The notes: generated by a model not told the origin, from the sequence alone. A DNA stretch of 42,550 bases from Ilumatobacteraceae bacterium (GCA_025358075.1 JANYKU010000183.1:1-42550); one strand, 5' to 3'. Counted from the first letter of the stretch, positions 7,594 to 16,250 are shown. Made by a program: numbers and translations.

Positions 7594-7673
7594 CTGGAGT
7601 CGTTCGCGTCCACCCGAGTGCCTCGAAACAGTCCACAACCGGTCGCCCACTGCCGAAGTCCCCGCCGTTTCCA

Positions 7674-7687
7674 GGGACCTTGGTCCT
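7674..7687 (+). promoter_or_regulatory. DosR-box-like dyad upstream of devR-like gene
   Basis: GGGACCTTGGTCCT, the best of the five boxes (13 of 14 to the ideal dyad). Its centre (7680.5) is 41.5 bp before the ATG at 7722. It suggests autoregulation of the DevR-like gene. The possible -10 is the poor TCCCAT at 7710-7715. Confidence 0.6.
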
Positions 7688-7721
7688 TGGTAATCGACTC
7701 CAGATGTGGTCCCATTGGGGG

Positions 7722-8378
7722 ATGGACGAAGTACCCGAGAAGGTAACGGTGTTTCTCCTCGACGACCACGAGCTGGTTCGCGAGGGTGTGCGGCAGCTCC
7801 TGGAAGCCGATGGCACGATCGAGGTCGTGGGCGAGGCCGGCACGTGCGCCGACGCTGTAGCCCGTATTCGGGCGACGCGTCCGCAAGTCGCGGTGCTCGA
7901 TGTGCAACTGCCCGACGGCAGTGGTGTCGAGGTGTGCCGAGACGTTCGCAGCCTCCGTCCGGATCTCGTGTGCTTGATGTTGACGTCGTTCTCGGACGAG
8001 GAAGCGCTCTTCCAATCGGTCATGGCGGGCGCGGCCGGCTATGTGCTGAAGCAGATCCGTGGCAATGACCTGGTTTCAGCGGTGCATCGGGTGGCTCGCG
8101 GCGAATCGCTGATCGATCCGGCCGTGACCGGGCAACTACTCGACCGACTGCGCAACCCGCATCAAGACCAAGATCCGCGGCTGGCGGCGTTGACCGATCT
8201 CGAACGGACCATCCTCGACTACGTCGCCGAGGGGCTCACCAACCGCCAGATCGCCAACAAGGTCAACCGCGCCGAGAAGACGGTCAAGAACTACATGTCA
8301 TCGATCCTCATGAAGCTGGGGATGACTCGACGCACCGAGGCCGCGGTCTTCGCGGTGCGAACGAAGACCGACCACTGA
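7722..8378 (+). CDS. DevR/DosR-like response regulator
   Basis: 218 residues closely following the DevR/DosR pattern. The receiver (about 8-125) has LLDDHELVREG, the phospho-Asp in VLDVQLPDGSGVE, LTSFSDE and the conserved Lys in GYVLKQIRG. The LuxR domain (about 150-212) has LTDLERTILDYVAEGLTNRQIA and then AEKTVKNYMSSILMKLGM. The recognition-helix region TVKNYxSxxLxKLGMxRRTxAAVF is shared with mycobacterial DosR, the hypoxia/dormancy regulator. An ATG at 7704 is an alternative start; I chose 7722 because of the upstream box spacing. It is convergent, 4 bp apart, with a kinase gene that is its probable partner. Confidence 0.88.
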   Translation: MDEVPEKVTVFLLDDHELVREGVRQLLEADGTIEVVGEAGTCADAVARIRATRPQVAVLDVQLPDGSGVEVCRDVRSLRPDLVCLMLTSFSDEEALFQSVMAGAAGYVLKQIRGNDLVSAVHRVARGESLIDPAVTGQLLDRLRNPHQDQDPRLAALTDLERTILDYVAEGLTNRQIANKVNRAEKTVKNYMSSILMKLGMTRRTEAAVFAVRTKTDH

Positions 8379-8382
8379 ACCG

Positions 8383-9402
8383 CTAGGTCGACTGCGCTCG
8401 GCCGGTTCGGGGCACGGCCCAGCGGAGGTCGGTGCCGCCGAGCTCGCCGGCCGAGAAGGTCGCCTGACCGCCGAGTCGCACGGCCCGTTCGGTGATGTTG
8501 CGAATACCCAGGCCGCCACTGCGAACTGAACCCGGTTGAGGCAGGCCGACTCCGTCGTCGGCCACCACGAGGGTCACGAACTCCGAACCGACATCGAGCG
8601 ACACCTCGGTCTTGGTTGCATGGGCGTGCTTGGCGACATTCATGAGGGCCTCTCGCACCACGGTCAACAGCTCGCTGCTGAGCTCCTGTGGAACGGTGCC
8701 GAGAATGCCCACCAGCCGCAGCGTCGGGCTGTGGCCGAGCAAGCGTGCGGCCTCGCTGAGGCTGACCCTCAACGCCTCGGCCAGTCCGCTATCGAGCTGA
8801 GAAGGCCGTTGCAAGGTGAAGATCACACCGCGGATCTCGCGGATGGCTTCGTCGATCTCGTCGACGATGGCCGAAACCCGCTGCGTGGTGTCGGGGCGGC
8901 CGGTCGACGCTTGCAGATGAAGGCCCGCGGCGAAGAGACGCTGGATCACACTGTCGTGCAGCTCGCGCGCGATGCGGTCGCGGTCGTCGAGCACTTCGAG
9001 CCGAGTGCGCGCTTCGAGAAGTTGCGCCGAAGTCTCCAGGCGCTCGGTGACATCACGTAGCGTCGCCACGGTGGCCGCGACCTCCCCGCTGAGTGGACTC
9101 AGGGCGATCTCGACAGGAACTTGGTGACCGTCATGGTGCAGTGCCGTCAACAGCAGACCGCTGCCCATCGGCCGTGCCTTCGGCGAATGGGTATACGTCG
9201 TGCGGTGACCGTGATGCACCTCGTGCAGCGGGCCGGGGATCAGGATCTCGACGGGCTGACCGATCAATTCGGAGGGCGGCCATCCGAGAAGGTCGAGGCT
9301 GTGGGAGTTCGCATGAAGGACGACGCCGGCGAAGTCGACGACGACGACCATCTCTGGAATGCTCTCGAACAACGCCCAAGGATTCGCCGCCGCATCGAAC
9401 AC
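8383..9402 (-). CDS. PAS-domain sensor histidine kinase (DevS-like role)
   Basis: 339 residues from a GTG. PAS domain at about 10-122 and a HisKA_3 dimerisation domain with phospho-His in RIARELHDSVIQRLF (about 143-157). The HATPase domain at about 230-330 has an N-box (EALMNVAKHAHAT), a G1 box (VADDGVG) and GGLGIRNITERA. No transmembrane segment, so cytosolic. It differs from mycobacterial DevS/DosT in having PAS instead of two GAF domains, so haem sensing cannot be assumed. It begins 10 bp after the universal stress protein gene and should be in its operon. It probably phosphorylates the DevR-like regulator encoded convergently. Confidence 0.9.
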   Translation of the reverse strand: MFDAAANPWALFESIPEMVVVVDFAGVVLHANSHSLDLLGWPPSELIGQPVEILIPGPLHEVHHGHRTTYTHSPKARPMGSGLLLTALHHDGHQVPVEIALSPLSGEVAATVATLRDVTERLETSAQLLEARTRLEVLDDRDRIARELHDSVIQRLFAAGLHLQASTGRPDTTQRVSAIVDEIDEAIREIRGVIFTLQRPSQLDSGLAEALRVSLSEAARLLGHSPTLRLVGILGTVPQELSSELLTVVREALMNVAKHAHATKTEVSLDVGSEFVTLVVADDGVGLPQPGSVRSGGLGIRNITERAVRLGGQATFSAGELGGTDLRWAVPRTGRAQST

Positions 9403-9412
9403 ATTGGACTTT

Positions 9413-10330
9413 CTACCCGATGTGGCCTCCGTTGGCTACCGAAGACTTCCCGGCACGTCGTACTACGACCACCGGGCACATCGCATGCTGCACCAGTGTG
9501 TGGCTCACCGAACCGAGCAAACGCGAGCGAATCCCGCCGCGACCTCTCGAGCCGACCACCAGCAGATCCGCATCTTCGCACTCGGCCAGCAACGCCTCGA
9601 CCGGCGTGTCGTCGCAAAGCTTGGAATGAACGGCAACCGACCCACCGGTCAGTCGCGCGCCGAGTGAGTCAAGGCTGGCTTGCAGCTCGTTCTGCGCGTC
9701 GAACTCCATTGGCTTGCGCAATTCGCGAGGCGAGGCGTCGGAGACCGGGTACGGGTAGATCCAGGCGTGAACGACGGTGAGCTCGGCCCCGCTGAGCTGC
9801 GCTTCGCGATATGCCCAATCAAGGGCCAGCAACGCTTCGGGAGTGCCATCGACGCCCACCACGATCTTCTTCATCGAATCGCCGATCTCAACCGGTGACT
9901 TCGCCGGCACCACGATCACCGGCACATGAGCGCGATGCGTCACTCCAGCGGCAACCGACCCGAGGAGCCCGGCAACGAGACCGGAATGTCCGGTGGCGCC
10001 GACGACGATCTCGTCCCCATCCACAGCCGAGTCGGTGACGCCCAACACGGGCGAGGCCAGGAGCGTGAAGGCGTCGACATCCACCTTTGGGTCGATCTCG
10101 CCCACGGCCTCGACCGCCCGGCCGACAACTACGGCGGCGACGTCCTTCATCGTGTCGACATCCACCGAGCTCGGGTACACGCCGCCGCCGAATCCGCCAT
10201 AGGCGGGAACGCTGTAACACGAGACGATCGAGATGTCGGCATCGCGGCGCCGGGCCTCATGCACTGCCCATCGCAGCGCCTCGAAGGACGGCTCTGATCC
10301 ATCAACACCAACAATGATCTTCATCGTCAT
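9413..10330 (-). CDS. Tandem-domain universal stress protein
   Basis: 305 residues with two UspA domains, about 1-145 and 155-300. Each keeps the ATP-binding G-x2-G-x9-G(S) motif: GATGHSGLVAGLLGS in the first and GSRGRGGIRSRLLGS in the second. This is the two-domain class that is strongly DosR-controlled in mycobacteria. The start at 10330 (MTMKIIVGVDGS) fits a leaderless promoter (GATACT at -12 to -7) with a DosR-like box centred at -42.5. ATG 10324 is an alternative. First gene of an operon with the histidine kinase. Confidence 0.9.
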   Translation of the reverse strand: MTMKIIVGVDGSEPSFEALRWAVHEARRRDADISIVSCYSVPAYGGFGGGVYPSSVDVDTMKDVAAVVVGRAVEAVGEIDPKVDVDAFTLLASPVLGVTDSAVDGDEIVVGATGHSGLVAGLLGSVAAGVTHRAHVPVIVVPAKSPVEIGDSMKKIVVGVDGTPEALLALDWAYREAQLSGAELTVVHAWIYPYPVSDASPRELRKPMEFDAQNELQASLDSLGARLTGGSVAVHSKLCDDTPVEALLAECEDADLLVVGSRGRGGIRSRLLGSVSHTLVQHAMCPVVVVRRAGKSSVANGGHIG

Positions 10331-10336
10331 GTAGTG

Positions 10337-10342
10337 AGTATC
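10337..10342 (-). promoter_or_regulatory. -10 element GATACT, leaderless start of usp operon
   Basis: Read on the minus strand, GATACT lies at -12 to -7 from the ATG at 10330, identical in sequence and spacing to the element before the PAS gene at 2130. No Shine-Dalgarno sequence is present. Confidence 0.5.
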
Positions 10343-10365
10343 CGCCCTCCGATCGTCATCGGACA

Positions 10366-10379
10366 GGGAAGAAGGTCCT
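10366..10379 (-). promoter_or_regulatory. DosR-box-like dyad upstream of usp-kinase operon
   Basis: Plus-strand GGGAAGAAGGTCCT, minus-strand AGGACCTTCTTCCC. The centre (10372.5) is 42.5 bp before the start codon at 10330. Confidence 0.5.
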
Positions 10380-10417
10380 GGCATCGACGGGTACACCAGA
10401 TTGGCGCGAATTGCCCC

Positions 10418-11038
10418 TCAAGCCGTGGAGATTTCGATCACCAACCGCGGCGGACTGTCGAGGGTCGTGACCCGAAAGGGCCGCTGTTGATCCAACCCGA
10501 TGGCCCACGTCGTCACGCTCTCGAAGTCTCCGAGCAGCATCAGTTGTTTGATGTGCGACACGTTGGTGGGCGTGATCATGGTCGGGCCGTGGTACCCCTC
10601 GCCCTCCATCGTCGTCATCCATGACCCGATCGTCACGACGATGAACGCGGACCCGACGACCTCGACGGGCTCACCTCGCGGGTCGTCGATCAGTGGGGGC
10701 AGTTGATAGCGCACCCACCAGCCGGGAAAGTCGCCGGATCCCTGAAGTTCGAGCACGACTCGCTCGCTGCACGGCTGGGTGTCGACGCGGATGGCAGACC
10801 CGACGAGCGCCGACAGCTTGTCGGGGAACCCATCGGACTTGAGGTCGGTATCCGTGAACACCGGGCAGGCAGCCGTGGAGGTCGCCGCGGTTGCCGGCGT
10901 CGTGGCGGCTGCAGCGGTGGTCGCCGCTGCGGCGGCGATCGGCGCGGCGGCGGTCGGAGCGGACGTATCGCTGCCACCGCACGCACACAGGAGCACTGCC
11001 ACTAGCAACAGGGCCGGCAGTCGACGACCGATGGTCAC
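10418..11038 (-). CDS. AMIN-like domain lipoprotein
   Basis: 206 residues from a GTG. Signal peptide VTIGRRLPALLLVAVLLCAC with a lipidation Cys at about residue 20, an Ala/Thr-rich tether to about 58, then a domain of about 140 residues. It ends in RPFRVTTLDSPPRLVIEIS, the hallmark C-terminal strand of the actinobacterial AMIN-like lipoprotein domain. The start codon is 2 bp past the stop of the aldo/keto reductase gene, so it is the last gene of that minus-strand operon. Role unknown; AMIN-type domains often bind envelope polymers. The Cys at -2 in the lipobox is unusual. Confidence 0.78.
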   Translation of the reverse strand: MTIGRRLPALLLVAVLLCACGGSDTSAPTAAAPIAAAAATTAAAATTPATAATSTAACPVFTDTDLKSDGFPDKLSALVGSAIRVDTQPCSERVVLELQGSGDFPGWWVRYQLPPLIDDPRGEPVEVVGSAFIVVTIGSWMTTMEGEGYHGPTMITPTNVSHIKQLMLLGDFESVTTWAIGLDQQRPFRVTTLDSPPRLVIEISTA

Positions 11039-11040
11039 GG

Positions 11041-12051
11041 TTACTGGCCGACCCGCATCTTCATCCACGGGGCGCTGTTGTGGAAGTTGGCCACGGCACT
11101 GCCCGGTGCACAGACCTCGTCGCATGCCGCGGCGACGTCAACCGACAGGCTCATCTCCATCACCGGCAGCAGGTGCTCCAGCTGCTCGACCGTGCGCGGG
11201 CCAATGATCGGCGCGGTCACGGCCGGCTGATTCATCACCCAGGCGATCGCCAGCTGCGCCGGATCGACGCCTGCATCGCGAGCGACCCGCACGAACCGGT
11301 TGCCCGCCTCGACGGCTGCCTGGCTGACCCGCTCGGCGTAGATCCCGCCGCGCAGCGAGGCTCGTGATCCGGCCGGACGGATGTCGTCGTCGGCATATCG
11401 CCCGGCGAGAACACCCATCGCCAATGGCGACCAGGGCAGCAATCCGAGCCCGTACTTCAACGCCATCGGCACCAACTCGTTCTCCACGCGACGATCGAGG
11501 AGGTTGTACGGCGGTTGTTCGGTTACGAACTGGGCCAGGCCTTTGAGCTCGGCATACAGGACCCCCTCCAACACCTTCCATGCCGGCGCGGTCGAGCTGC
11601 CGATGTACCGGACCTTGCCCTGCCGGACGAGATCCGTCAGCGCCCCGAGCGTTTCGTCGATCGGCACGTCGAAGTCGGGGCGGTGCAACTGGTAGAGATC
11701 GATGCGATCGGTCTGCAGCCGTCGCAGCGACTCCTCGCAGGCGCGCATGATGTGCAGCCGGGAGTTGCCCCGATCGTTGGGACCCTCCCCCGTGGGGTAG
11801 TGCACCTTGGTGGCGATCACGGCTTCATCGCGCCGTCCACTCTCGGCGAGGACGCGGCCGATGACTCGCTCTGCCTCGCCCGCCCGATAGCTGTTCGAGG
11901 TGTCGATCAGGTTGATGCCGGCGTCGAGAGCGCGCACGATCATGCGGCTCGACTCGTCCTCCGGGGTGGGGTTCAAGATGTTGTCGGTGCCGAGCGCCAG
12001 CGGCGCGACCCGCGCGCCGGTGCGCCCGAGAAATCGATAGGCGATGCTCAT
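11041..12051 (-). CDS. Aldo/keto reductase
   Basis: 336 residues, NADPH-dependent (beta/alpha)8 oxidoreductase. The catalytic tetrad is visible: Asp and Tyr in [12 protein letters not shown] (about 49-60), Lys in ATKVHY (about 80-85) and His in LYQLHRPD (about 119-126). The NADPH-binding end [12 protein letters not shown] is at about 285-296. It resembles the YajO/Gcy-like AKR12/AKR9-type group of general reductases. The substrate is unknown. It is encoded 10 bp after an SDR gene and 2 bp before a lipoprotein gene. Confidence 0.92.
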   Translation of the reverse strand: MSIAYRFLGRTGARVAPLALGTDNILNPTPEDESSRMIVRALDAGINLIDTSNSYRAGEAERVIGRVLAESGRRDEAVIATKVHYPTGEGPNDRGNSRLHIMRACEESLRRLQTDRIDLYQLHRPDFDVPIDETLGALTDLVRQGKVRYIGSSTAPAWKVLEGVLYAELKGLAQFVTEQPPYNLLDRRVENELVPMALKYGLGLLPWSPLAMGVLAGRYADDDIRPAGSRASLRGGIYAERVSQAAVEAGNRFVRVARDAGVDPAQLAIAWVMNQPAVTAPIIGPRTVEQLEHLLPVMEMSLSVDVAAACDEVCAPGSAVANFHNSAPWMKMRVGQ

Positions 12052-12061
12052 CTGGTTCGGC

Positions 12062-12805
12062 TCATCTCGCGCCGTACCCGGCGTCGACGCTGACCAGTGC
12101 GCCGGTCATGTAGCTGGCGGCATCGGAGGCCAGGAAGCAGACGACTCGGGCGATCTCGTCAGGGTCGGCAAGCCGGCCCATCGGCACCGTCGAGGCGATC
12201 TGCGCCAGTAGTTCTTGCGTGACCGGCTCGGCCCGCTCGGACTGCAACATCGGCGTGTTGACTTCCCCCGGGCACACGGCATTGACGCGGATCCCGTCTG
12301 CGGCATGATCCATGGCGAGGGCCCTGGTGAGGTTGTGCACGGCACCCTTCGACGCGCAGTATGCGGCGACACCGGCCGAGCCGAGATCGCCCCAGATCGA
12401 CCCGAAGTTGACGATCGCCCCTCGACCGGCTGCCTTCATCTCTCGAAGGGCGGCCCGGCACATGAAGAACGTGCCGTTGACGTTGACGCCCATGATCTTG
12501 GTCCATTGGTCGTCGGTGGTGTCTTCGCCGCGAGCGCGCACGATGACTCCCGCGGCGTTGACAAGCACGTCGAGCCGCCCGTGAACGGAGATCGTCTGGG
12601 CCACCGCGACATCGCAAAAGGCGGAGTCCGATACGTCTCCGACCATCGCGGTGCCGCCCACCTCTTCGGCAACAGCATGGGCCAGTTGGCCGTTGCGGTC
12701 GACGATCACGACGCGGGCTCCGTCGCCCGCCAACCTGCGAATCGTGGCAGCACCCATGCCCGATGCACCGCCCGTCACGATCGCCACTCGATCTACGAAG
12801 TCCAT
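12062..12805 (-). CDS. SDR-family oxidoreductase
   Basis: 247 residues, classical short-chain dehydrogenase/reductase. The cofactor motif TGGASGMG is at about residues 10-17, NAAG at about 83-86, catalytic Ser in NFGSIWG, and YCASK at about 152-156. The C-terminal [20 protein letters not shown] is typical of 3-oxoacyl-[ACP] reductase-like and sugar or steroid dehydrogenases. The Asp at the end of the second strand (VIVDRNG) favours NAD(H). In-frame ATGs further upstream would overlap the divergent P450 promoter, so I chose 12805. First gene of the SDR-AKR-lipoprotein operon. Confidence 0.92.
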   Translation of the reverse strand: MDFVDRVAIVTGGASGMGAATIRRLAGDGARVVIVDRNGQLAHAVAEEVGGTAMVGDVSDSAFCDVAVAQTISVHGRLDVLVNAAGVIVRARGEDTTDDQWTKIMGVNVNGTFFMCRAALREMKAAGRGAIVNFGSIWGDLGSAGVAAYCASKGAVHNLTRALAMDHAADGIRVNAVCPGEVNTPMLQSERAEPVTQELLAQIASTVPMGRLADPDEIARVVCFLASDAASYMTGALVSVDAGYGAR

Positions 12806-12865
12806 CTCACCATCTTGACGCATGGCCGCCACCGGGGCCGTGTCAAAACTCATTAGGGGCCGAAG

Positions 12866-12871
12866 TAGTAT
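12866..12871 (+). promoter_or_regulatory. -10 element TAGTAT of P450 gene
   Basis: TAGTAT lies at -13 to -8 from the ATG at 12879. It supports that start and a leaderless transcript in the 73-bp divergent gap with the SDR gene. Confidence 0.45.
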
Positions 12872-12878
12872 GCCCGGG

Positions 12879-14159
12879 ATGGGCTCACCACTCGTTGATC
12901 GCGGCAGCGTCGATGCCGACATCACCGATCCGGACAGCTTCGTCAGCAGCGTGCCGCACGCAGCCTTTCAACGGTTGCGCGATGTCGACCCGGTGAGTTG
13001 GTGGTCGGAGCACGACGGCGGCAAGGGCTTCTGGGCGATCACCCGCTACGACGACCTGCTGCATGTCAGTCGCAACGTCGAGACGTTCTCGAGCGCCAAG
13101 GGGATCACCCTCGAAGAGATGGACGACGACGACTTCGAGGCCAGACGCAACATGCTCGAGTACGACCCTCCTCAACACACCCGCTATCGGCGGCTCGTCT
13201 CCAAGCCGTTCAGCCGCCGCGAGGTCTACGCCTACGAGAACGGCATCCGCGCCCTGGCCCGAGTTGTCGTCGAAGAGGCTCTGGCCGACGGCACCCGGTT
13301 CGACTTCGTCGAACGGATCGCCAAGCAGTTACCGATGCGCATGCTCGGTCGTCTCTTGGGAGTGCCCGACACCGACGGGGATTGGCTGGTGGAACGCGGC
13401 GACGCGTTGCTCGGCAACTTCGACCCGGAGTTCACCGATCATCCCGTTGGGCTGACCGACACCGATCAGTTCAAGTCGATTCCGTTCCGATCACCTGCCG
13501 CGCTCGACTTGTATCGATACGCGGAGCGACAAGCCGAGCAGCGGCGCACGAACCCGACCGACGACGTGGTCAGCGACATCCTCGCCCCGACGATCGATGG
13601 CGACCGTCTCACCGAGCTCGAGTTCAAGAACTTCTTCGTGCTGTTGGTCAGCGCCGGCAACGACACCACTCGTTACACGATGGCCGCCGGGATGAAGGCG
13701 CTCATCGAACGGCCCGATCAACTGGCGGAGCTGCGCGACTCGGTGCTTGCTGGGGAGACCGCACTGATAGAGTCCGCTGTCGAAGAGATCTTGCGGTGGG
13801 GCACGGTCACGATGCACTTTCGGCGCACCGCGACCACCGACGTGACGCTGCACGACCGGCAGATCAAACGCGGTGACAAGGTCGTGATGTGGTTCGTCTC
13901 GGCCGACTTCGACGAGCGCCAGTTTCCCGACCCGTACCGGTTCGACATCCACCGCACGCCGAACGAACACGTTGCTTTCGGACGAATGAGCCCACACCTG
14001 TGCCTCGGTGCTCAACTGGCACGCATGGAACTCAAGGTGCTCTTCGAGGAGCTGCTCCCGAGGATCAGCGACGCACGGTTCGACGGCCCGGTCGAGCGCT
14101 TGCGCTCCAACTTCATCAGTGGCATCAAGCGCCTTCCGGTCGCAGTGACGCCGGCATGA
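12879..14159 (+). CDS. Cytochrome P450
   Basis: 426 residues, soluble class I-type bacterial P450. The substrate-side motif PPQHTRYRRLVSKPFS is at about 94-109. The I-helix LVSAGNDTTRYT (about 257-268) carries the AGNDTT form typical of the CYP125/CYP142/CYP124 steroid and fatty-acid hydroxylase group. ExxR is EILR, and the haem loop is AFGRMSPHLCLG with Cys ligand. In this loop the usual Gly four residues before Cys is Ser. No ferredoxin or ferredoxin reductase gene is nearby. The stop overlaps the next gene as ATGA. A steroid or terpenoid substrate is a guess from the I-helix. Confidence 0.92.
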   Translation: MGSPLVDRGSVDADITDPDSFVSSVPHAAFQRLRDVDPVSWWSEHDGGKGFWAITRYDDLLHVSRNVETFSSAKGITLEEMDDDDFEARRNMLEYDPPQHTRYRRLVSKPFSRREVYAYENGIRALARVVVEEALADGTRFDFVERIAKQLPMRMLGRLLGVPDTDGDWLVERGDALLGNFDPEFTDHPVGLTDTDQFKSIPFRSPAALDLYRYAERQAEQRRTNPTDDVVSDILAPTIDGDRLTELEFKNFFVLLVSAGNDTTRYTMAAGMKALIERPDQLAELRDSVLAGETALIESAVEEILRWGTVTMHFRRTATTDVTLHDRQIKRGDKVVMWFVSADFDERQFPDPYRFDIHRTPNEHVAFGRMSPHLCLGAQLARMELKVLFEELLPRISDARFDGPVERLRSNFISGIKRLPVAVTPA

Positions 14160-14884
14160 GTCGGCGACCACTGATCGGTCTGTCCGGCAGGCGCTGGCCC
14201 GTCGAGCGCGTGCCTCACCTCCCGCAGGGCGCGCTGCAGGGGGAAGAGATCGATCTCCATCTCAGCGAGTACCCGAAAGGGATCGCTGCGGTTGGTGGTC
14301 TGCCGGTGCAGTTGACGCGCGATGCCGAGCCGGCCGACATGGTCAGCCGACTCGACGGTTTGGTGATGACCGGGGGTGCCGATCCCGACCCGACCCTCTA
14401 CGGCGAGGATCCCCATCCCGAGCTCGGCGAGACAGAACGCGATCGCGACGATTGGGAGCTGGCGTTGATCCGTGCCGCGCTCGAACGGAGGCTGCCGATG
14501 CTGTGCGTCTGCCGCGGCGCACAGCTGCTCAACATCGCCCTCGGCGGAACGCTGGTGCAACACCTCGACGAGGCCGATTCGCATGCCCTGTGGACCACCC
14601 CGCGCAGCGATCGCTGCCACACCGTTCGGGTCAGCGCCGGCAGCAAGCTGTCGGAGCTCTACGGCGACGACATCGCCACCAACAGCCTCCACCATCAAGC
14701 GGTCGACCGGCCCGGTCGCGGCGTCATGGTCACCGGCAGAGCAGAGGATGGCGTGATCGAAGGGTTCGAGCTCGATGGCCGACCCGAGGTGCTCGCCGTG
14801 CAGTGGCACCCGGAGATGTTGGCCGAGCAACCCGACCCGGCCTTCGCCTGGCTCGTCGATCAGGCCCGCCGCTTCTCATCTTGA
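14156..14884 (+). CDS. PuuD-like gamma-glutamyl hydrolase (class I glutamine amidotransferase)
   Basis: 242 residues, peptidase C26 / gamma-glutamyl-GABA hydrolase type. The nucleophile Cys is in MLCVCRGAQLLN (about 115-126), HHQAVD is at about 180-185, and the catalytic His-Glu is QWHPE (about 217-221). The N-terminal RPLIGLSGRRW and the GLVMTGGADPDPTLYGE segment are typical of the family. The ATG overlaps the P450 stop, so the two are coupled. The link between a P450 and gamma-glutamyl hydrolysis is unexplained; it may act on a gamma-glutamylated small molecule. Confidence 0.9.
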   Translation: MSRRPLIGLSGRRWPVERVPHLPQGALQGEEIDLHLSEYPKGIAAVGGLPVQLTRDAEPADMVSRLDGLVMTGGADPDPTLYGEDPHPELGETERDRDDWELALIRAALERRLPMLCVCRGAQLLNIALGGTLVQHLDEADSHALWTTPRSDRCHTVRVSAGSKLSELYGDDIATNSLHHQAVDRPGRGVMVTGRAEDGVIEGFELDGRPEVLAVQWHPEMLAEQPDPAFAWLVDQARRFSS

Positions 14885-14903
14885 GTGTGCGACGGGACGC
14901 CGG

Positions 14904-15425
14904 TCAGAGGTCGATGGCTTCGATCGTGCGCAGGATGGTGCGCAGCGAACGCGCCAGGTCGTCTTGCTCTGGTTCGGTGAGGGCCTGAGTGACCAGCGAC
15001 TCGTGACGGTTGAACGCCGGCATCAGATCGCCGACGACGCTTCGGCCGCGTGGCGTCAACGACACCAGGATTCGTCGACCGTCGGCGCGGTCGGCTTTGC
15101 GGCGCAGTAGGCCGCGACCCTCCAACGTCTTCATCACGCCGGTCAGCGTTGCCGCGGTCACGCCCGCCTCGGCGGCCAGCGAGCGAGCGTCCATGTCGCC
15201 CCACACCCGCAGCACGAACAGCGCCGTGAAGGCGCTCCACGACAGCTCGTGTTGTGCCAGCACACCGTTCTCCATGTGATTGCGTATCGCTGTGGCGGCG
15301 CGGAAGATGTTCGACACCGCAGCCAACGAACGTAGGTCGAGGTCGAGCGCCTCGAATACCGCGCCGACGTCGCGCTCGGCGCGGACGAGGTCGCGATCGT
15401 CGTCGCTGGCAAACAACAGCGGCAT
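14904..15425 (-). CDS. MarR-family transcriptional regulator
   Basis: 173 residues. Winged helix-turn-helix at about 70-135: SLAAEAGVTAATLTGVMKTLEGRGLL followed by the wing RRKADRADGRRILVSLTPRG. The N-terminal 30 residues are acidic and longer than in most MarR proteins. The helical dimerisation ends are present. The start overlaps the acyltransferase stop as ATGA, so it is cotranscribed with that gene and may regulate it. The ligand is unknown. Confidence 0.92.
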   Translation of the reverse strand: MPLLFASDDDRDLVRAERDVGAVFEALDLDLRSLAAVSNIFRAATAIRNHMENGVLAQHELSWSAFTALFVLRVWGDMDARSLAAEAGVTAATLTGVMKTLEGRGLLRRKADRADGRRILVSLTPRGRSVVGDLMPAFNRHESLVTQALTEPEQDDLARSLRTILRTIEAIDL

Positions 15426-16201
15426 CAGCCGGCCTTCATCAGCGCCAGTTCGTCGGCGATCAAATCGTGAACGCGGTCGCGCAACGTGGAGACGTCGTCG
15501 AGTGACAGGCCGGTGGTCTCGATCGGTTCGAGAACGCGGACCTCGGCATCGGTCACGCCGAATCGCCAGTCACCCTTGTGCAATGCAGGGCGAGTGCCGT
15601 CGAGAGCAAGCGGCAAAATCGGCGTACCGGTCTCAATGGCCAGTCGGAACGCTCCATCTTTGAACTTCTGCAGCTCGCCATCACTGCTGCGAGTTCCCTC
15701 GGGAAAGATCATCACGCTGACGCGCTTCGACAGGCGGTCGCGGCACGCGTCCATCGCCGCGGCGATCGATTCGCGCTTGCCGCGGACGAGCTCGATGTCG
15801 CCGGCCATGCGCATCAGCCATCCGACAAGTGGATACTTGAAGAACTCCGCCTTCGACAACCACTTCATCTCCCAAGGGAGCTGTGAGATCAGCAAGATGT
15901 CGACGAAGCTCTGATGGTTGGCCACGACGATGTACGGGCGGCGCGGGTCGCTGATCTTGACGCCCGAGGTGCGGAACCGCCACAGCGGGTTGAGCCACTG
16001 ATGCACGACGGTCAGCTTGCGGAAGAGGTACCCGGCGTAGTAGCGGCCCTTGTCGAACGGCGCGGTGACCAGGCGGACCAGCGCGACCAACGGGACCCAG
16101 ACGATGATGACGACGCCCAGCACGAACCACGCCCACACCGACAACACTGTGCGCACCACGGTGTTGCCGACCAGGCGATGACGTATGGAGCGAGCGGCCA
16201 T
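15425..16201 (-). CDS. 1-acyl-sn-glycerol-3-phosphate acyltransferase family protein
   Basis: 258 residues, PlsC family, acylates lysophosphatidate or a related glycerolipid at the membrane. An N-terminal hydrophobic helix covers about 15-42 (SVWAWFVLGVVIIVWVPLVAL). The catalytic HX4D motif is NHQSFVD (about 93-99), the acyl-acceptor motif is FPEGTRS (about 167-173), and a PILPLAL strand follows. The start at 16201 (MAARSIRH) places the helix close to the N-terminus. Operon with a MarR regulator; divergent from a metzincin-type lipoprotein gene. Confidence 0.92.
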   Translation of the reverse strand: MAARSIRHRLVGNTVVRTVLSVWAWFVLGVVIIVWVPLVALVRLVTAPFDKGRYYAGYLFRKLTVVHQWLNPLWRFRTSGVKISDPRRPYIVVANHQSFVDILLISQLPWEMKWLSKAEFFKYPLVGWLMRMAGDIELVRGKRESIAAAMDACRDRLSKRVSVMIFPEGTRSSDGELQKFKDGAFRLAIETGTPILPLALDGTRPALHKGDWRFGVTDAEVRVLEPIETTGLSLDDVSTLRDRVHDLIADELALMKAG

Positions 16202-16238
16202 CGTCACATCGTGGCACGTCTCGACGGTGGTGCGCACA

Positions 16239-16244
16239 TAGCCT
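16239..16244 (+). promoter_or_regulatory. -10 element TAGCCT, leaderless start
   Basis: TAGCCT lies at -12 to -7 from the GTG at 16251. It supports this start codon, which has no Shine-Dalgarno sequence. Confidence 0.45.
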
Positions 16245-16250
16245 CTCGAC

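Noticed and set aside
7642..7720. Further GTCCC half-sites at 7658-7662 and 7709-7713 near the devR-like start
   Set aside because: The right halves fit but the left halves do not, and their spacing from the main box (25-26 bp) is not the 22 bp seen before the BaeRF gene.
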